From contig JAFWIM010000053.1 in the NCBI GenBank assembly GCA_017514845.1, positions 1 through 37,276 on the forward strand: a DNA stretch of 37,276 nucleotides. Direction: 5' to 3'. The notes below the pieces were generated by a model. The model was not told the DNA's origin, did not search any database, and saw nothing but the letters and a program-made list of their open reading frames with translations. Each line of letters starts with the position of its first letter. The stretch's first letter is position 1. This document shows, in pieces, positions 14,870 through 22,602 of the stretch. The position numbers and the translations under genes are program-made. This stretch comes from Lachnospiraceae bacterium. Lineage in GTDB: Bacteria; Bacillota; Clostridia; Lachnospirales; Lachnospiraceae.

Positions 14870-16906
14870 ATGTCAAAAACAGGTAAATTATCCATCAACA
14901 GCGAAAACATGCTGCCGATCATTAAGAAATGGCTCTATTCGGATCATGATATCTTTGTGCGCGAGCAGATTGCAAATGCGTGCGATGCCATAACAAAACT
15001 CAAAAAGCTTGAAGGCGTCGGCGAGTTCAAGCCGGAAGTGAGCCCGGAGTATCAGGTGCATGTAGTCGTCAATCCGGATGATAAGACACTGAAATTCATC
15101 GACAACGGTATCGGTATGACCGAGGAAGAAGTCGAGAAGTATATTACTCAGATCGCTTTTTCGGGAGCGAGCGAGTTCCTGAAGAAATATGAAGGCAAGA
15201 CGGATGCGGACCAGATCATAGGCCATTTCGGACTTGGTTTCTACTCTGCGTTCATGGTCGCGGACGAAGTCCATATCGACACTCTGAGCTATCTTGACGG
15301 CGCAAAGCCGGTCCACTGGGAGAGCGACGGCGAGTCCGAGTACTCCATCGGTGAGGGCACAAGGAGTGAGATCGGCACAGAGATCACTCTGTTCCTCTCT
15401 GACGACTGCTATGAATTCTGCAATGAGTTCAAGGTGCGCGAAGTGCTTCAGAAGTACTGCTCATTCATGCCGATCCCGATCTATCTTGCCGACGTGAGCG
15501 AGAGCGCCAAGAAGCGCGAGGAGGAAGCCGAGAAGCGCCGCATCGAGCGCAATGAGAAGGCGGCTAAGGAAGCTGAGGAGAAGGGCGAGGAAGCTCCGGA
15601 GCCGGAGAAGGCCCCGGAAGTCACCCCGATCAATGACACGAACCCTCTGTGGACAAGACGCGCGTCCGAGTGCAAGGACGACGAGTACAGAGATTTCTAC
15701 CGCAAGGTATTCAACGATTACAAGGAGCCGCTCTTCTGGATCCACCTGAATACGGAGTTCCCGTTCAAGCTGCGGGGCATTCTGTATTTCCCGAAGATCA
15801 ATACCGAGTACGATGCTCTTGAGTCTCAGATCAAGCTGTACAACAATCAGGTGTTCATCGCGGACAACATCAAGGAGGTCATTCCGGAGTTCCTGATGAC
15901 CATGAAGGGTGTCATTGACTGCCCGGATCTTCCGCTCAATGTCTCCCGCTCGGCGCTGCAGAATGACGGCACTGTCAAAAAGATCTGCGATTATATCTCC
16001 AAGAAAGTCGCTGACAAACTCTCCGGCATGTGCAAGACACAGCGCGAAGAGTACGAGAAATACTGGGACGATATTGCTCCGTTCATCAAGTACGGCTGCA
16101 TCAGAGATGTGAAATTTGCAGACAAGATGATGGATTATATGCTCTTTAAGGATCTTGACGGCAAGTATCTGACCCTCAAGGAGTATGTGGAAGCCAACCT
16201 TCCGGACGCAGCCGAGGAGACCCCGGCGGAGGGTGAAGAGCAGAAGGCGGACGTTGTAGACACAGCCACCGGCGAATCCATCACTGATGATGAGGAGACC
16301 AAGGAGCCGGAGAAGCATACGGTATTCTACGTTACGGATGAGGTTCAGCAGGCCCAGTACATCGGCATGTTCAAAAAGAACGGCAAGGATGCTGTCATTC
16401 TCAAGCAGAACATTGACTCCCCGTTCATCACACAGCTCGAGCAGAGAAATGAAAAGCTGAAATTTGCCCGCATCGACTCCGAGGTCGCCGAGGAGTTCGT
16501 GAGCGGAGAAGAGGTCTCCGAGGAGGACGTAAAGTCCCTCACAGAGACATTCCGCACGAATCTTTCCAACGAGAAGCTCAATGTCAAAGTTCAGAACATG
16601 AAGGACGACGATATTGCGGCAATTATGACTCTCGCCGAGCAGGACCGCCGCATGCAGGATATGATGAAGATGTACGGCATGGGCGGAGATATGTCCATGT
16701 TCGGAGCGGAGCAGGAGACTCTGGTACTCAACGCGAACCATCCGCTCGTACAGTTCATCCTGAATGAGAAGGATTCCGAGAGCACACCGGTAATCTGCAG
16801 GCAGCTCTATGACCTCGCGGTCCTGTCCCACAAGCCGCTTACCCAGGACGAGATGGCTGCATTTGTAAAGCGCTCCAATGAGATCATGATGCTCCTTACA
16901 AAATGA
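14870..16906 (+). CDS. htpG: Chaperone HtpG (bacterial Hsp90)
   Basis: HtpG is an ATP-driven dimeric cytoplasmic chaperone for folding under heat stress. The 678-residue protein has the N-terminal GHKL ATPase domain (FVREQIANACDA with the conserved Glu-Asn region, DNGIGMT, GHFGLGFYSAFMV from 118), a middle domain (LYFPKINTEYDALESQIKLYNNQVFI; LPLNVSRSALQND) and a C-terminal dimerisation domain. It is about 50 residues longer than E. coli HtpG. The extra length comes from two charged linkers (EKRRIERNEKAAKEAEEKGEE and the Glu-rich stretch near 450-480). The ATG at 14870 follows AGAGGAGTG. CIRCE upstream implies HrcA control. Confidence 0.96.
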   Translation: MSKTGKLSINSENMLPIIKKWLYSDHDIFVREQIANACDAITKLKKLEGVGEFKPEVSPEYQVHVVVNPDDKTLKFIDNGIGMTEEEVEKYITQIAFSGASEFLKKYEGKTDADQIIGHFGLGFYSAFMVADEVHIDTLSYLDGAKPVHWESDGESEYSIGEGTRSEIGTEITLFLSDDCYEFCNEFKVREVLQKYCSFMPIPIYLADVSESAKKREEEAEKRRIERNEKAAKEAEEKGEEAPEPEKAPEVTPINDTNPLWTRRASECKDDEYRDFYRKVFNDYKEPLFWIHLNTEFPFKLRGILYFPKINTEYDALESQIKLYNNQVFIADNIKEVIPEFLMTMKGVIDCPDLPLNVSRSALQNDGTVKKICDYISKKVADKLSGMCKTQREEYEKYWDDIAPFIKYGCIRDVKFADKMMDYMLFKDLDGKYLTLKEYVEANLPDAAEETPAEGEEQKADVVDTATGESITDDEETKEPEKHTVFYVTDEVQQAQYIGMFKKNGKDAVILKQNIDSPFITQLEQRNEKLKFARIDSEVAEEFVSGEEVSEEDVKSLTETFRTNLSNEKLNVKVQNMKDDDIAAIMTLAEQDRRMQDMMKMYGMGGDMSMFGAEQETLVLNANHPLVQFILNEKDSESTPVICRQLYDLAVLSHKPLTQDEMAAFVKRSNEIMMLLTK

Positions 16907-16945
16907 TATACTGAAACTGTTTTGATTAATTAAGCACTATTATTG

Positions 16946-16978
16946 ACGGGCTGTTGCTTTATGGCGACAGCCCGTTTC
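16946..16978 (+). terminator. Terminator after htpG
   Basis: ACGGGCTGT (16946-16954) pairs with ACAGCCCGT (16967-16975), then TTTCT. The GGGCTGT...GCGACAGCCC pattern is shared with the hairpin at 29801. Confidence 0.75.
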
Positions 16979-16992
16979 TGATATGAAAAAGG

Positions 16993-17200
16993 CAGTAGCT
17001 TTGACAGGCTGCGTGTGTAATTCGGGTCCGGCAGCAAAGCATCCATCTTCGTGAGAAAAACATTGATGGTCCGACTGAGAGATCGCGTAGAGGCGGTAAG
17101 CCGCCCCTACGCAAGCTCGCAAGGCAGGACCATCGTTTTTCGATGAAGATGATGTTTGCGCCGGATTATGAATCTCGCGAGCAGCCTGTCAAAACTACTG
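16993..17200. repeat. 208-bp palindromic repeat, copy D
   Basis: The outer arms CAGTAGCTTTGACAGGCTG and CAGCCTGTCAAAACTACTG are complementary at 18 of 19 positions. The core CAGCAAAGCATCCATCTTCGTGAG faces GATGAAGATGATGTTTG, and GATGGTCC pairs exactly with GGACCATC. The apex is a strong hairpin, GCGTAGAGGCGG with CCGCCCCTACGC. It fills most of the htpG to DUF5721 gap. Confidence 0.88.
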
Positions 17201-17297
17201 TCGTATTACAGGGGGGAATTATAAAGAAGTGACATAAAGAGTTTTTTTGCGGTACCATAAATGCTATACTGTAACAAAAGAAAACCGGAGGTCACTC

Positions 17298-17798
17298 ATG
17301 ATAGCGCTGCAGGTCCTTGATATAAAACTGTTTATGAAACAGCTGCTCATCGGTCACAACTTTGACCGCTTCAACATTTCCGAGGGGACGATCACAACGT
17401 TCTGCACGTTCAGCATAGACGGTGCATGGCAGAGGGATTTTCTGGATCCGGACCATGAGAATGTCCTGCTGGACAGGGAATATACGCCGTGGAAGAATGT
17501 TCGCGAGTTCTGCTTTTCTCTGATCAAGGGGAAGAGGACTCCGATCGCGTTCAAGTTCGTCTTCATGCTGCCGGAAGAAGATATACCGCATTTTCTGACT
17601 TCCGAGGGTATACTCGTCGAACCGGAAGAGATTTACGGTCTGTTCCTGAATTTTACTTACAGAGACAAAAAGCTGCTGGTGACGACAGGCACATCGCGAA
17701 GGACCTTTACAATGGACAGGAGCATCGATAACGCGTGGGACCTGTATGTACAGTCTTTTCTGAGGAACAACGGAATTGCGACGGAACAGATCCAGTGA
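17298..17798 (+). CDS. DUF5721-like protein
   Basis: The 166-residue soluble protein (MIALQVLDIKLFMKQLLIGHNFDRFNISEGTITTFCTFSIDGAW...) resembles the small DUF5721 family common in Lachnospiraceae. No catalytic motif, membrane segment or signal peptide is evident, and its function is unknown. The frame is open back to 17247, but the ATG at 17298 has CGGAGG 8 nt upstream. A TATACT at 17265 with a poor -35 (TTTTTT, 17242) may be its promoter. No terminator is visible before the degV promoter. Confidence 0.8.
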   Translation: MIALQVLDIKLFMKQLLIGHNFDRFNISEGTITTFCTFSIDGAWQRDFLDPDHENVLLDREYTPWKNVREFCFSLIKGKRTPIAFKFVFMLPEEDIPHFLTSEGILVEPEEIYGLFLNFTYRDKKLLVTTGTSRRTFTMDRSIDNAWDLYVQSFLRNNGIATEQIQ

Positions 17799-17851
17799 GA
17801 AGCAGTTTTGCGGGGAAGACGGATCGACCGCCAAAAAACAGGTTCAGACAA

Positions 17852-17880
17852 TTGACTTGAGGTTCGTTAGCGGATATGAT
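17852..17880 (+). promoter_or_regulatory. Promoter of the degV-family gene
   Basis: TTGACT (17852-17857), a 17-nt spacer and TATGAT (17875-17880) leave a leader of roughly 75 nt. Confidence 0.75.
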
Positions 17881-17962
17881 ATAGTTATATAGTTTAAAAA
17901 ACTACCAAATATGGTTTTGAATAGAACGCTAAGTGGCGGGACATATTACGAAAGGAGCCGGT

Positions 17963-18805
17963 ATGAAGTTCAGAATCGTCATGGACAGTGCAGGGGAGCT
18001 TACAGATGACCTCAAGGGAAAAGAGGAGTATACAACAGTCCCGTTTACAATCAGGCTCGGTGATGAGGAAATAATCGACGATGGTCATATCAGCACACTT
18101 GAACTCGTCAGAATAATCGCGGCCTGTCCGACATGCGCGCAGACCGCATGTCCGTCTCCGGATGCATTCAGAGACGCATTCGAGGCGGTGGAAGCCGACC
18201 ATTATTACGGAATCACTATTTCCAGCAACCTTTCCGGTTCGTTCCAGGCAGCGACAGTCGGAATGAATATGTTTCTGGAAGATCATCCGGACGCGAAGAT
18301 CCATATATTTGATTCAAAATCCACCTCCGTCAAGGAGACAATGATCGTGCTGATGGTGAAGGATCTTGAGGAGCAGGGACTGCCGTTCGAGGAAATCGTT
18401 GAAAAGACCGAGGCAATGATCTACGATGCCGATACGTATTTTACCCTCGACAATCTGGAGACTCTTCGCAAGAACGGGCGACTCAGCAAGATGAAGGGAC
18501 TTGCGGCCACTCTGCTGAAGATCAAACCGATCTGCTTCGGGAATAAGGACGGTGAGATCGAACAGATCGGTCAGGCAAGAGGCAGCAACAAAGCTCTGCT
18601 CAAGATGGTCGATATAATTGCTCAAAGGACCGTGAATCCTCATAATAAGGTCCTCGGAATCAGTCATACCAACTGCCATGAGCGCGCGATCATGGTGCGC
18701 GACGCGATCCTCTCCAAAATAAAAGTGAAGGAAGTAGTTATGGTGGAGACCGCGGGTCTGTCCACTACATATGCAAATGATGGCGGAATTATTGTTGTAA
18801 TCTGA
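17963..18805 (+). CDS. DegV family fatty-acid-binding protein
   Basis: DegV/FakB proteins bind a fatty acid and, in FakAB systems, present it to the kinase FakA for phosphorylation. The 280-residue protein shows the family blocks RIVMDSAGELTDDL, VPFTIRLGDEEIID, TISSNLSGSFQAA, IFDSKSTSVKE and NLETLRKNGRLSKMKG, with a C-terminal VETAGLSTTYANDGGIIVVI. Length and motifs are complete. The ATG at 17963 follows AAGGAG; the earlier GTG at 17933 lacks a ribosome site. No fakA is present in the window, so the partner, if any, lies elsewhere. Confidence 0.92.
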   Translation: MKFRIVMDSAGELTDDLKGKEEYTTVPFTIRLGDEEIIDDGHISTLELVRIIAACPTCAQTACPSPDAFRDAFEAVEADHYYGITISSNLSGSFQAATVGMNMFLEDHPDAKIHIFDSKSTSVKETMIVLMVKDLEEQGLPFEEIVEKTEAMIYDADTYFTLDNLETLRKNGRLSKMKGLAATLLKIKPICFGNKDGEIEQIGQARGSNKALLKMVDIIAQRTVNPHNKVLGISHTNCHERAIMVRDAILSKIKVKEVVMVETAGLSTTYANDGGIIVVI

Positions 18806-18823
18806 TTTCTTTAGTGGTATATT
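18795..18823 (+). promoter_or_regulatory. Probable promoter inside the end of degV
   Basis: TTGTAA (18795-18800), 17 nt and TATATT (18818-18823) preceded by TG (18815-18816) form an extended -10 promoter. It would give about 105 nt of leader before the small membrane protein gene. Confidence 0.5.
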
Positions 18824-18935
18824 AGGGAGCGATGGTTTTCAATCGGGATAGTCTTGCGATTCGCCGGAGTCCTGACAGGGAGGAATCGTATTCCTTCACC
18901 GGGCCTATACTACCGTGAAAGAAAGGGCATTATTC

Positions 18936-19193
18936 ATGAGTCAGAAGAAAGTTGATGCATATAAAGATTATAAGAAGAACAGAAAAGAGATCCTGAAGAA
19001 GGAGAAGCGCAGACAGAAGCTTGAGATCGGTATCGCGGCATTGATCTGTGCGGCATTTGTTGCATGGTTCGGCTTTTCTGTTTATCAGAAAGCGACCGCA
19101 AAGCCGGCTGAGACAAACACCAAGGCTGCGACCGTCGAAGTCAATATGACAGATTATGAGGAGTTTATATCCGGCCTGACTATGAGCTATTGA
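18936..19193 (+). CDS. Small single-pass membrane protein, unknown function
   Basis: The 85-residue protein has a strongly basic N-terminus (KKVDAYKDYKKNRKEILKKEKRRQKLE), one hydrophobic segment (IGIAALICAAFVAWFGFSVY, about 34-53) and a short tail outside the membrane (KATAKPAETNTKAATVEVNMTDYEEFISGLTMSY). The charge pattern predicts the N-terminus inside. I recognise no domain. The ATG at 18936 follows GAAAGGG; the GTG at 18915 is less likely. A structured leader precedes it and a terminator follows 37 nt after the stop, so it is a complete small transcription unit. Confidence 0.75.
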   Translation: MSQKKVDAYKDYKKNRKEILKKEKRRQKLEIGIAALICAAFVAWFGFSVYQKATAKPAETNTKAATVEVNMTDYEEFISGLTMSY

Positions 19194-19230
19194 TAAGAGG
19201 CGCCGGGGAGAATTGAATTCAGGTATAAAA

Positions 19231-19254
19231 AATCCGGCTGAGGCCGGATTTTTA
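19231..19254 (+). terminator. Terminator after the small membrane protein gene
   Basis: AATCCGGC pairs with GCCGGATT across TGAG, with A-rich sequence before it and TTT after it. Confidence 0.88.
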
Positions 19255-19260
19255 CTTTAA

Positions 19261-19295
19261 AAGGGGACAGCCGCAATGCGACCATCCCCTTATTT
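19261..19295 (-). terminator. Terminator of cspA (minus strand)
   Basis: AAGGGGA (19261-19267) pairs with TCCCCTT (19285-19291); read on the minus strand the hairpin is followed by TTTT. The loop carries TCGCATTGCG, the same motif as in the arms of the element at 29801. It lies about 100 nt beyond the cspA stop. Confidence 0.7.
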
Positions 19296-19388
19296 TCCGC
19301 TATAATATTGTAACCGCCGGATGCCGCAACACCTGGTTTAGCCCCACTCATAGGTCCGCCGCCGGCTTCCTGCGGAATTATGCATTTA

Positions 19389-19589
19389 TTACAGTTTAAC
19401 GACGTTAGCTGCCTGCATACCACGCGGACCCTGCTGAAGATCGAAAGTGACTGCCTGACCCTCATCAAGGGATTTGAAGCCTTCACCCTGAATAGCAGAG
19501 AAGTGTACAAAGACATCCTTGCCATCTTCGCCGGTGATGAAGCCGTAGCCCTTCTCAGCATTGAACCACTTAACGGTACCTTTGTTCAT
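19389..19589 (-). CDS. Cold shock protein, CspA family
   Basis: The 66-residue protein is a single cold-shock domain: [69 protein letters not shown]1 (KGYGFI) and RNP2 (VFVHF) are both present. It binds single-stranded RNA and keeps it unfolded. The start at 19589 follows GGAGGG; the upstream open frame belongs to the long 5' UTR. That UTR, about 130 nt from the promoter at 19730-19758, is typical of csp genes whose leaders refold with temperature. A terminator lies beyond the 3' end. Confidence 0.96.
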   Translation of the reverse strand: MNKGTVKWFNAEKGYGFITGEDGKDVFVHFSAIQGEGFKSLDEGQAVTFDLQQGPRGMQAANVVKL

Positions 19590-19729
19590 TAAATTTCCCT
19601 CCATATGTGTTATTGATTTGATTACATCAGAAAACAAAAAATCACTGTTCCTCAGAGCTGATAAAAAATAAGCATAAGCACTCTGAAGCTCAGTGAATTT
19701 GCGTTTTCTTTAACTCTATCCAAGGCTTG

Positions 19730-19758
19730 ATTATAGCCTTGCAATGCGGATACGTCAA
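19730..19758 (-). promoter_or_regulatory. Promoter of the csp gene
   Basis: On the minus strand, TTGACG (19758-19753), a 17-nt spacer and TATAAT (19735-19730) are clear boxes. The start would be near 19723, giving a leader of about 130 nt. Confidence 0.85.
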
Positions 19759-19855
19759 GAAAAAAGGCTTTATTTAAGCGGTTTTTTCGTGTATGATAAT
19801 CTTGACTAATTATGTTAAGCTAAAAACGTTTAGGCATGTGCTGGAGGAAACAAAG

Positions 19856-20779
19856 ATGATTAAAAAGCTGATAGAGGGAATTAAACGAACGAAGGCTCCG
19901 ATCGTCGTGGGACTGGACCCCATGCTTTCGTATATTCCGGATACCATAAAGGATGAAGTGTTCAGGGAACAGGGCGAGACACTTGAGGCGGCGGCCGAAA
20001 TTATCTACAGATTCAACAAGGGAATTGTCGAGGCGACATGCGATCTCATTCCGGCTGTCAAACCTCAGATAGCCATGTACGAGCAGTTCGGCATACCCGG
20101 ACTTCTCGCTTTCAAGAAGACAGTTGACCTGTGCCATGAGAAAGGCCTGGTCGTGATCGGCGATGTAAAGCGCGGTGACATCGGATCCACCTCGGCAGCC
20201 TACGCGGTCGCGCATCTCGGCAAGGTGAGTGTGGGTGCAAATTCATTTGCGCCGTTCGACGAAGACATGTGCACCGTCAATCCCTATTTGGGATCTGACG
20301 GAGTGAAGCCTTTCCTCGATGTCTGCGCTGCCAACGACAGGGGTATCTTTGTCCTGGTCAAGACATCGAACCCGTCCAGCGGTGAGTTCCAGGACAGAAC
20401 AGTCGATGGCAGACCGCTCTATGAGATTGTCGGTGAGAAGGTCCGCGAGTGGGGCGATTCCCTGATCGACCCTGAGACAGGCTATTCGGAGGTAGGCGCT
20501 GTTGTCGGCGCGACTTACCCCGAGATGGGAAAGCGCCTCCGCGAGATCATGCCTAAGTCCTATATCCTTGTGCCGGGCTACGGCGCGCAGGGCGGAAAGG
20601 GCAAGGACCTTGTAAACTTCTTCAACAAGGATGGTCTCGGCGCGATCGTCAACTCGTCCCGGGGCATCATAGCTGCCTGGAAGAATGAAAAGTACGCCGG
20701 ATTCGGCGAGGAGGGGTACGCGGAAGCGTCCCGCCAGGCCGTACTTGACATGCAGGCCGATATCGCGTCCGCATTTTGA
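19856..20779 (+). CDS. pyrF: Orotidine 5'-phosphate decarboxylase (PyrF, long subfamily)
   Basis: PyrF removes CO2 from OMP to give UMP, the last step of de novo pyrimidine synthesis. The 307-residue protein belongs to the longer OMPDC subfamily: VVGLDPMLSYIP near the N-terminus, the catalytic block VIGDVKRGDIGSTSAAYA (D103, K105, D108), VGATYPEMGKRLREIMP and a phosphate-binding VPGYGAQGG. The ATG at 19856 follows GGAGG; the open frame extends to 19793 without support. It heads the pyrF-pyrK-pyrD-pyrE cluster. The 98-nt gap to pyrK contains a small hairpin (CCTGC-TCTT-GCAGG) with no U-tract. No PyrR binding region is recognisable upstream. Confidence 0.95.
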   Translation: MIKKLIEGIKRTKAPIVVGLDPMLSYIPDTIKDEVFREQGETLEAAAEIIYRFNKGIVEATCDLIPAVKPQIAMYEQFGIPGLLAFKKTVDLCHEKGLVVIGDVKRGDIGSTSAAYAVAHLGKVSVGANSFAPFDEDMCTVNPYLGSDGVKPFLDVCAANDRGIFVLVKTSNPSSGEFQDRTVDGRPLYEIVGEKVREWGDSLIDPETGYSEVGAVVGATYPEMGKRLREIMPKSYILVPGYGAQGGKGKDLVNFFNKDGLGAIVNSSRGIIAAWKNEKYAGFGEEGYAEASRQAVLDMQADIASAF

Positions 20780-20877
20780 CGCACCCTGCTCTTGCAGGAG
20801 GGACTTAAATACTTCGCAGGAAGTCAGGCGGCAGCGAACGCGGCCGGAGAGAGGAAGCTCGGAATCAGGAGTGTTTT

Positions 20878-21642
20878 ATGGTAAAAGAAATTGCCGAGGT
20901 CGTCTATCAGGCAGAGATAGCGACGGATATAATGAGTCTGCTTCTTAAAGTAACATTTGCACGCGACGCAGTCCCCGGACAGTTCGTATCCCTCTACAGC
21001 GCGGACGGTTCGAGACTTCTCCCGAGACCGATCTCGATCTGCGAGACGGACGCGGAGACCGGGACCATCAGGCTGGTCTACAGGATCGCGGGTAAGGGAA
21101 CAAGAGAATTTTCGGAACTAAGAGGCGGAGATCGGATCGAGATTCTGGGACCGCTGGGAAACGGGTTCCCGATCGATGCGTACAGAGAAAAAAGAGTGCT
21201 GCTCGTCGGTGGAGGGATAGGCATACCGCCGCTTCTTTTCTGCGCCGACAGACTGAAAGATGCGGTCTTCGCGGTCGGCTACCGCAGCGAGACATATCTC
21301 CTTGAAGACTTAAAGAGGAGAGGAGAGGTCCATGTGGCGACCGAGGACGGCTCTCTGGGGACATGCGGCAATGTCATTGACGCCATCAAGGCTGACCATG
21401 TGCGCCCGGACGTCATCATGTCCTGCGGGCCTATGCCCATGCTGAGGGCTCTGAAGGCGTACGCCGCTGAAATCGGCGTCCCATGCTACGTCTCGATGGA
21501 GGAACGCATGGCGTGTGGAATCGGTGTCTGCCTCGGCTGCGTGTGCGGCACGGAGCATGTCGATGAGCATTCTCATGTAAAAAATGCCCGTATCTGCAAG
21601 GACGGTCCGGTGTTTGACGCGAAGGAGGTGACGCTCTCATGA
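20878..21642 (+). CDS. pyrK: Dihydroorotate dehydrogenase B, electron transfer subunit
   Basis: PyrK carries FAD and a [2Fe-2S] cluster and passes electrons from PyrD-B to NAD+. The 254-residue protein has a ferredoxin-reductase-like FAD domain (LLPRPISICETD), an NAD-binding part (RVLLVGGGIGIPPLLFCAD; VIMSCGPMPMLRAL) and a C-terminal cluster motif with cysteines 213, 218, 221 and 240 (MACGIGVCLGCVC). Length is normal. The start follows CAGGAG. Its end overlaps the pyrD start by 4 nt (ATGA), so the two subunits are coupled in translation. Confidence 0.95.
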   Translation: MVKEIAEVVYQAEIATDIMSLLLKVTFARDAVPGQFVSLYSADGSRLLPRPISICETDAETGTIRLVYRIAGKGTREFSELRGGDRIEILGPLGNGFPIDAYREKRVLLVGGGIGIPPLLFCADRLKDAVFAVGYRSETYLLEDLKRRGEVHVATEDGSLGTCGNVIDAIKADHVRPDVIMSCGPMPMLRALKAYAAEIGVPCYVSMEERMACGIGVCLGCVCGTEHVDEHSHVKNARICKDGPVFDAKEVTLS

Positions 21643-22553
21643 CAGAACCTAAAATGGCAGTCAATATCGCCGGAGTGACTCTGAAAAATCCTGTCATGAC
21701 CGCATCCGGCACGTTCGGCCAAGGTATGGAATACAGTGAGTTCTTTGATCTCTCAAAGCTGGGGGCTGTAGTGACCAAAGGCGTTGCGGATGTCCCGTGG
21801 GCGGGAAATCCGACGCCGAGAGTCTGTGAGACGGCTTCAGGCATGTTGAACGCGATCGGACTTCAGAATCCCGGCATCGATGTTTTCTGCGAGAGGGATC
21901 TTCCGTTCCTCAGACAGTACGACACCAATATCGTCGTGAATGTATGCGGTCATTCCGAGGAGGAATATCTGCGCGTTGTCGACCGCCTCGCGGAGGAGGA
22001 GGGTGTCGCCCTTCTCGAGATCAACATCTCATGTCCGAATGTAAAGCAGGGAGGTATCGCCTTCGGAACGGATCCGAGGGCGGTCGAAGAAATCACGAGG
22101 GCGGTCAAATCCCGCGCCAGACAGCCGATCATTATGAAGCTGTCACCGAACGTGACAGATATCAAGGTCATGGCCAGGGCGGCAGAGGCCGGCGGCGCTG
22201 ACGCGATCTCCCTGATCAATACCCTGACAGGCATGAAGATCGATATAGAGAGGGGGACATTCGCGCTTGCCAACAGGACAGGCGGTCTCTCCGGTCCGGC
22301 GATCAGGCCGGTCGCCGTCCGCATGGTCTACGAGGCAGCGGGCGCGGTCTCTATACCGGTCATCGGAATGGGCGGCATCACCTGTGCGGACGATGCTGTC
22401 GAGTTCATGATGGCGGGGGCGAGAGCTGTCTCTGTCGGCACGGCTAATTTCAGGAATCCGACGGTGACCGCTGAAATCGCGGATGGGATCCGGGATTTCC
22501 TTGTGAGAAAGAACATCGCTGATGTCAATGAGATCGTCGGCTGCGTGAGGTAG
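21639..22553 (+). CDS. pyrD: Dihydroorotate dehydrogenase B, catalytic subunit
   Basis: PyrD-B oxidises dihydroorotate to orotate with FMN, using NAD+ through PyrK. The 304-residue protein shows the class 1B marks: NPVMTASGTFGQGMEYSEFFDLSKLGAVVTKGV, the active-site cysteine C132 in INISCPNVKQGG (class 1A and 1B carry Cys here; class 2 carries Ser), NTLTGMKIDIE, and a phosphate-binding IPVIGMGGI. The start codon overlaps the pyrK stop. The pair sits between pyrF and pyrE. Confidence 0.96.
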   Translation: MTEPKMAVNIAGVTLKNPVMTASGTFGQGMEYSEFFDLSKLGAVVTKGVADVPWAGNPTPRVCETASGMLNAIGLQNPGIDVFCERDLPFLRQYDTNIVVNVCGHSEEEYLRVVDRLAEEEGVALLEINISCPNVKQGGIAFGTDPRAVEEITRAVKSRARQPIIMKLSPNVTDIKVMARAAEAGGADAISLINTLTGMKIDIERGTFALANRTGGLSGPAIRPVAVRMVYEAAGAVSIPVIGMGGITCADDAVEFMMAGARAVSVGTANFRNPTVTAEIADGIRDFLVRKNIADVNEIVGCVR

Positions 22554-22602
22554 ATCACAGTACTGACAGTTTTAGTTAATGGAATTTAGCTGGAGGAGAA
22601 TG

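Noticed and set aside
15461-16831. A 456-residue open frame on the minus strand inside htpG
   Set aside because: It is antisense to well-conserved HtpG and is Leu/Val-rich in the way shadow frames are.
1979-17200. The repeats as a CRISPR array
   Set aside because: Copies are about 200 bp, kilobases apart and palindromic, with no regular spacers and no cas genes.
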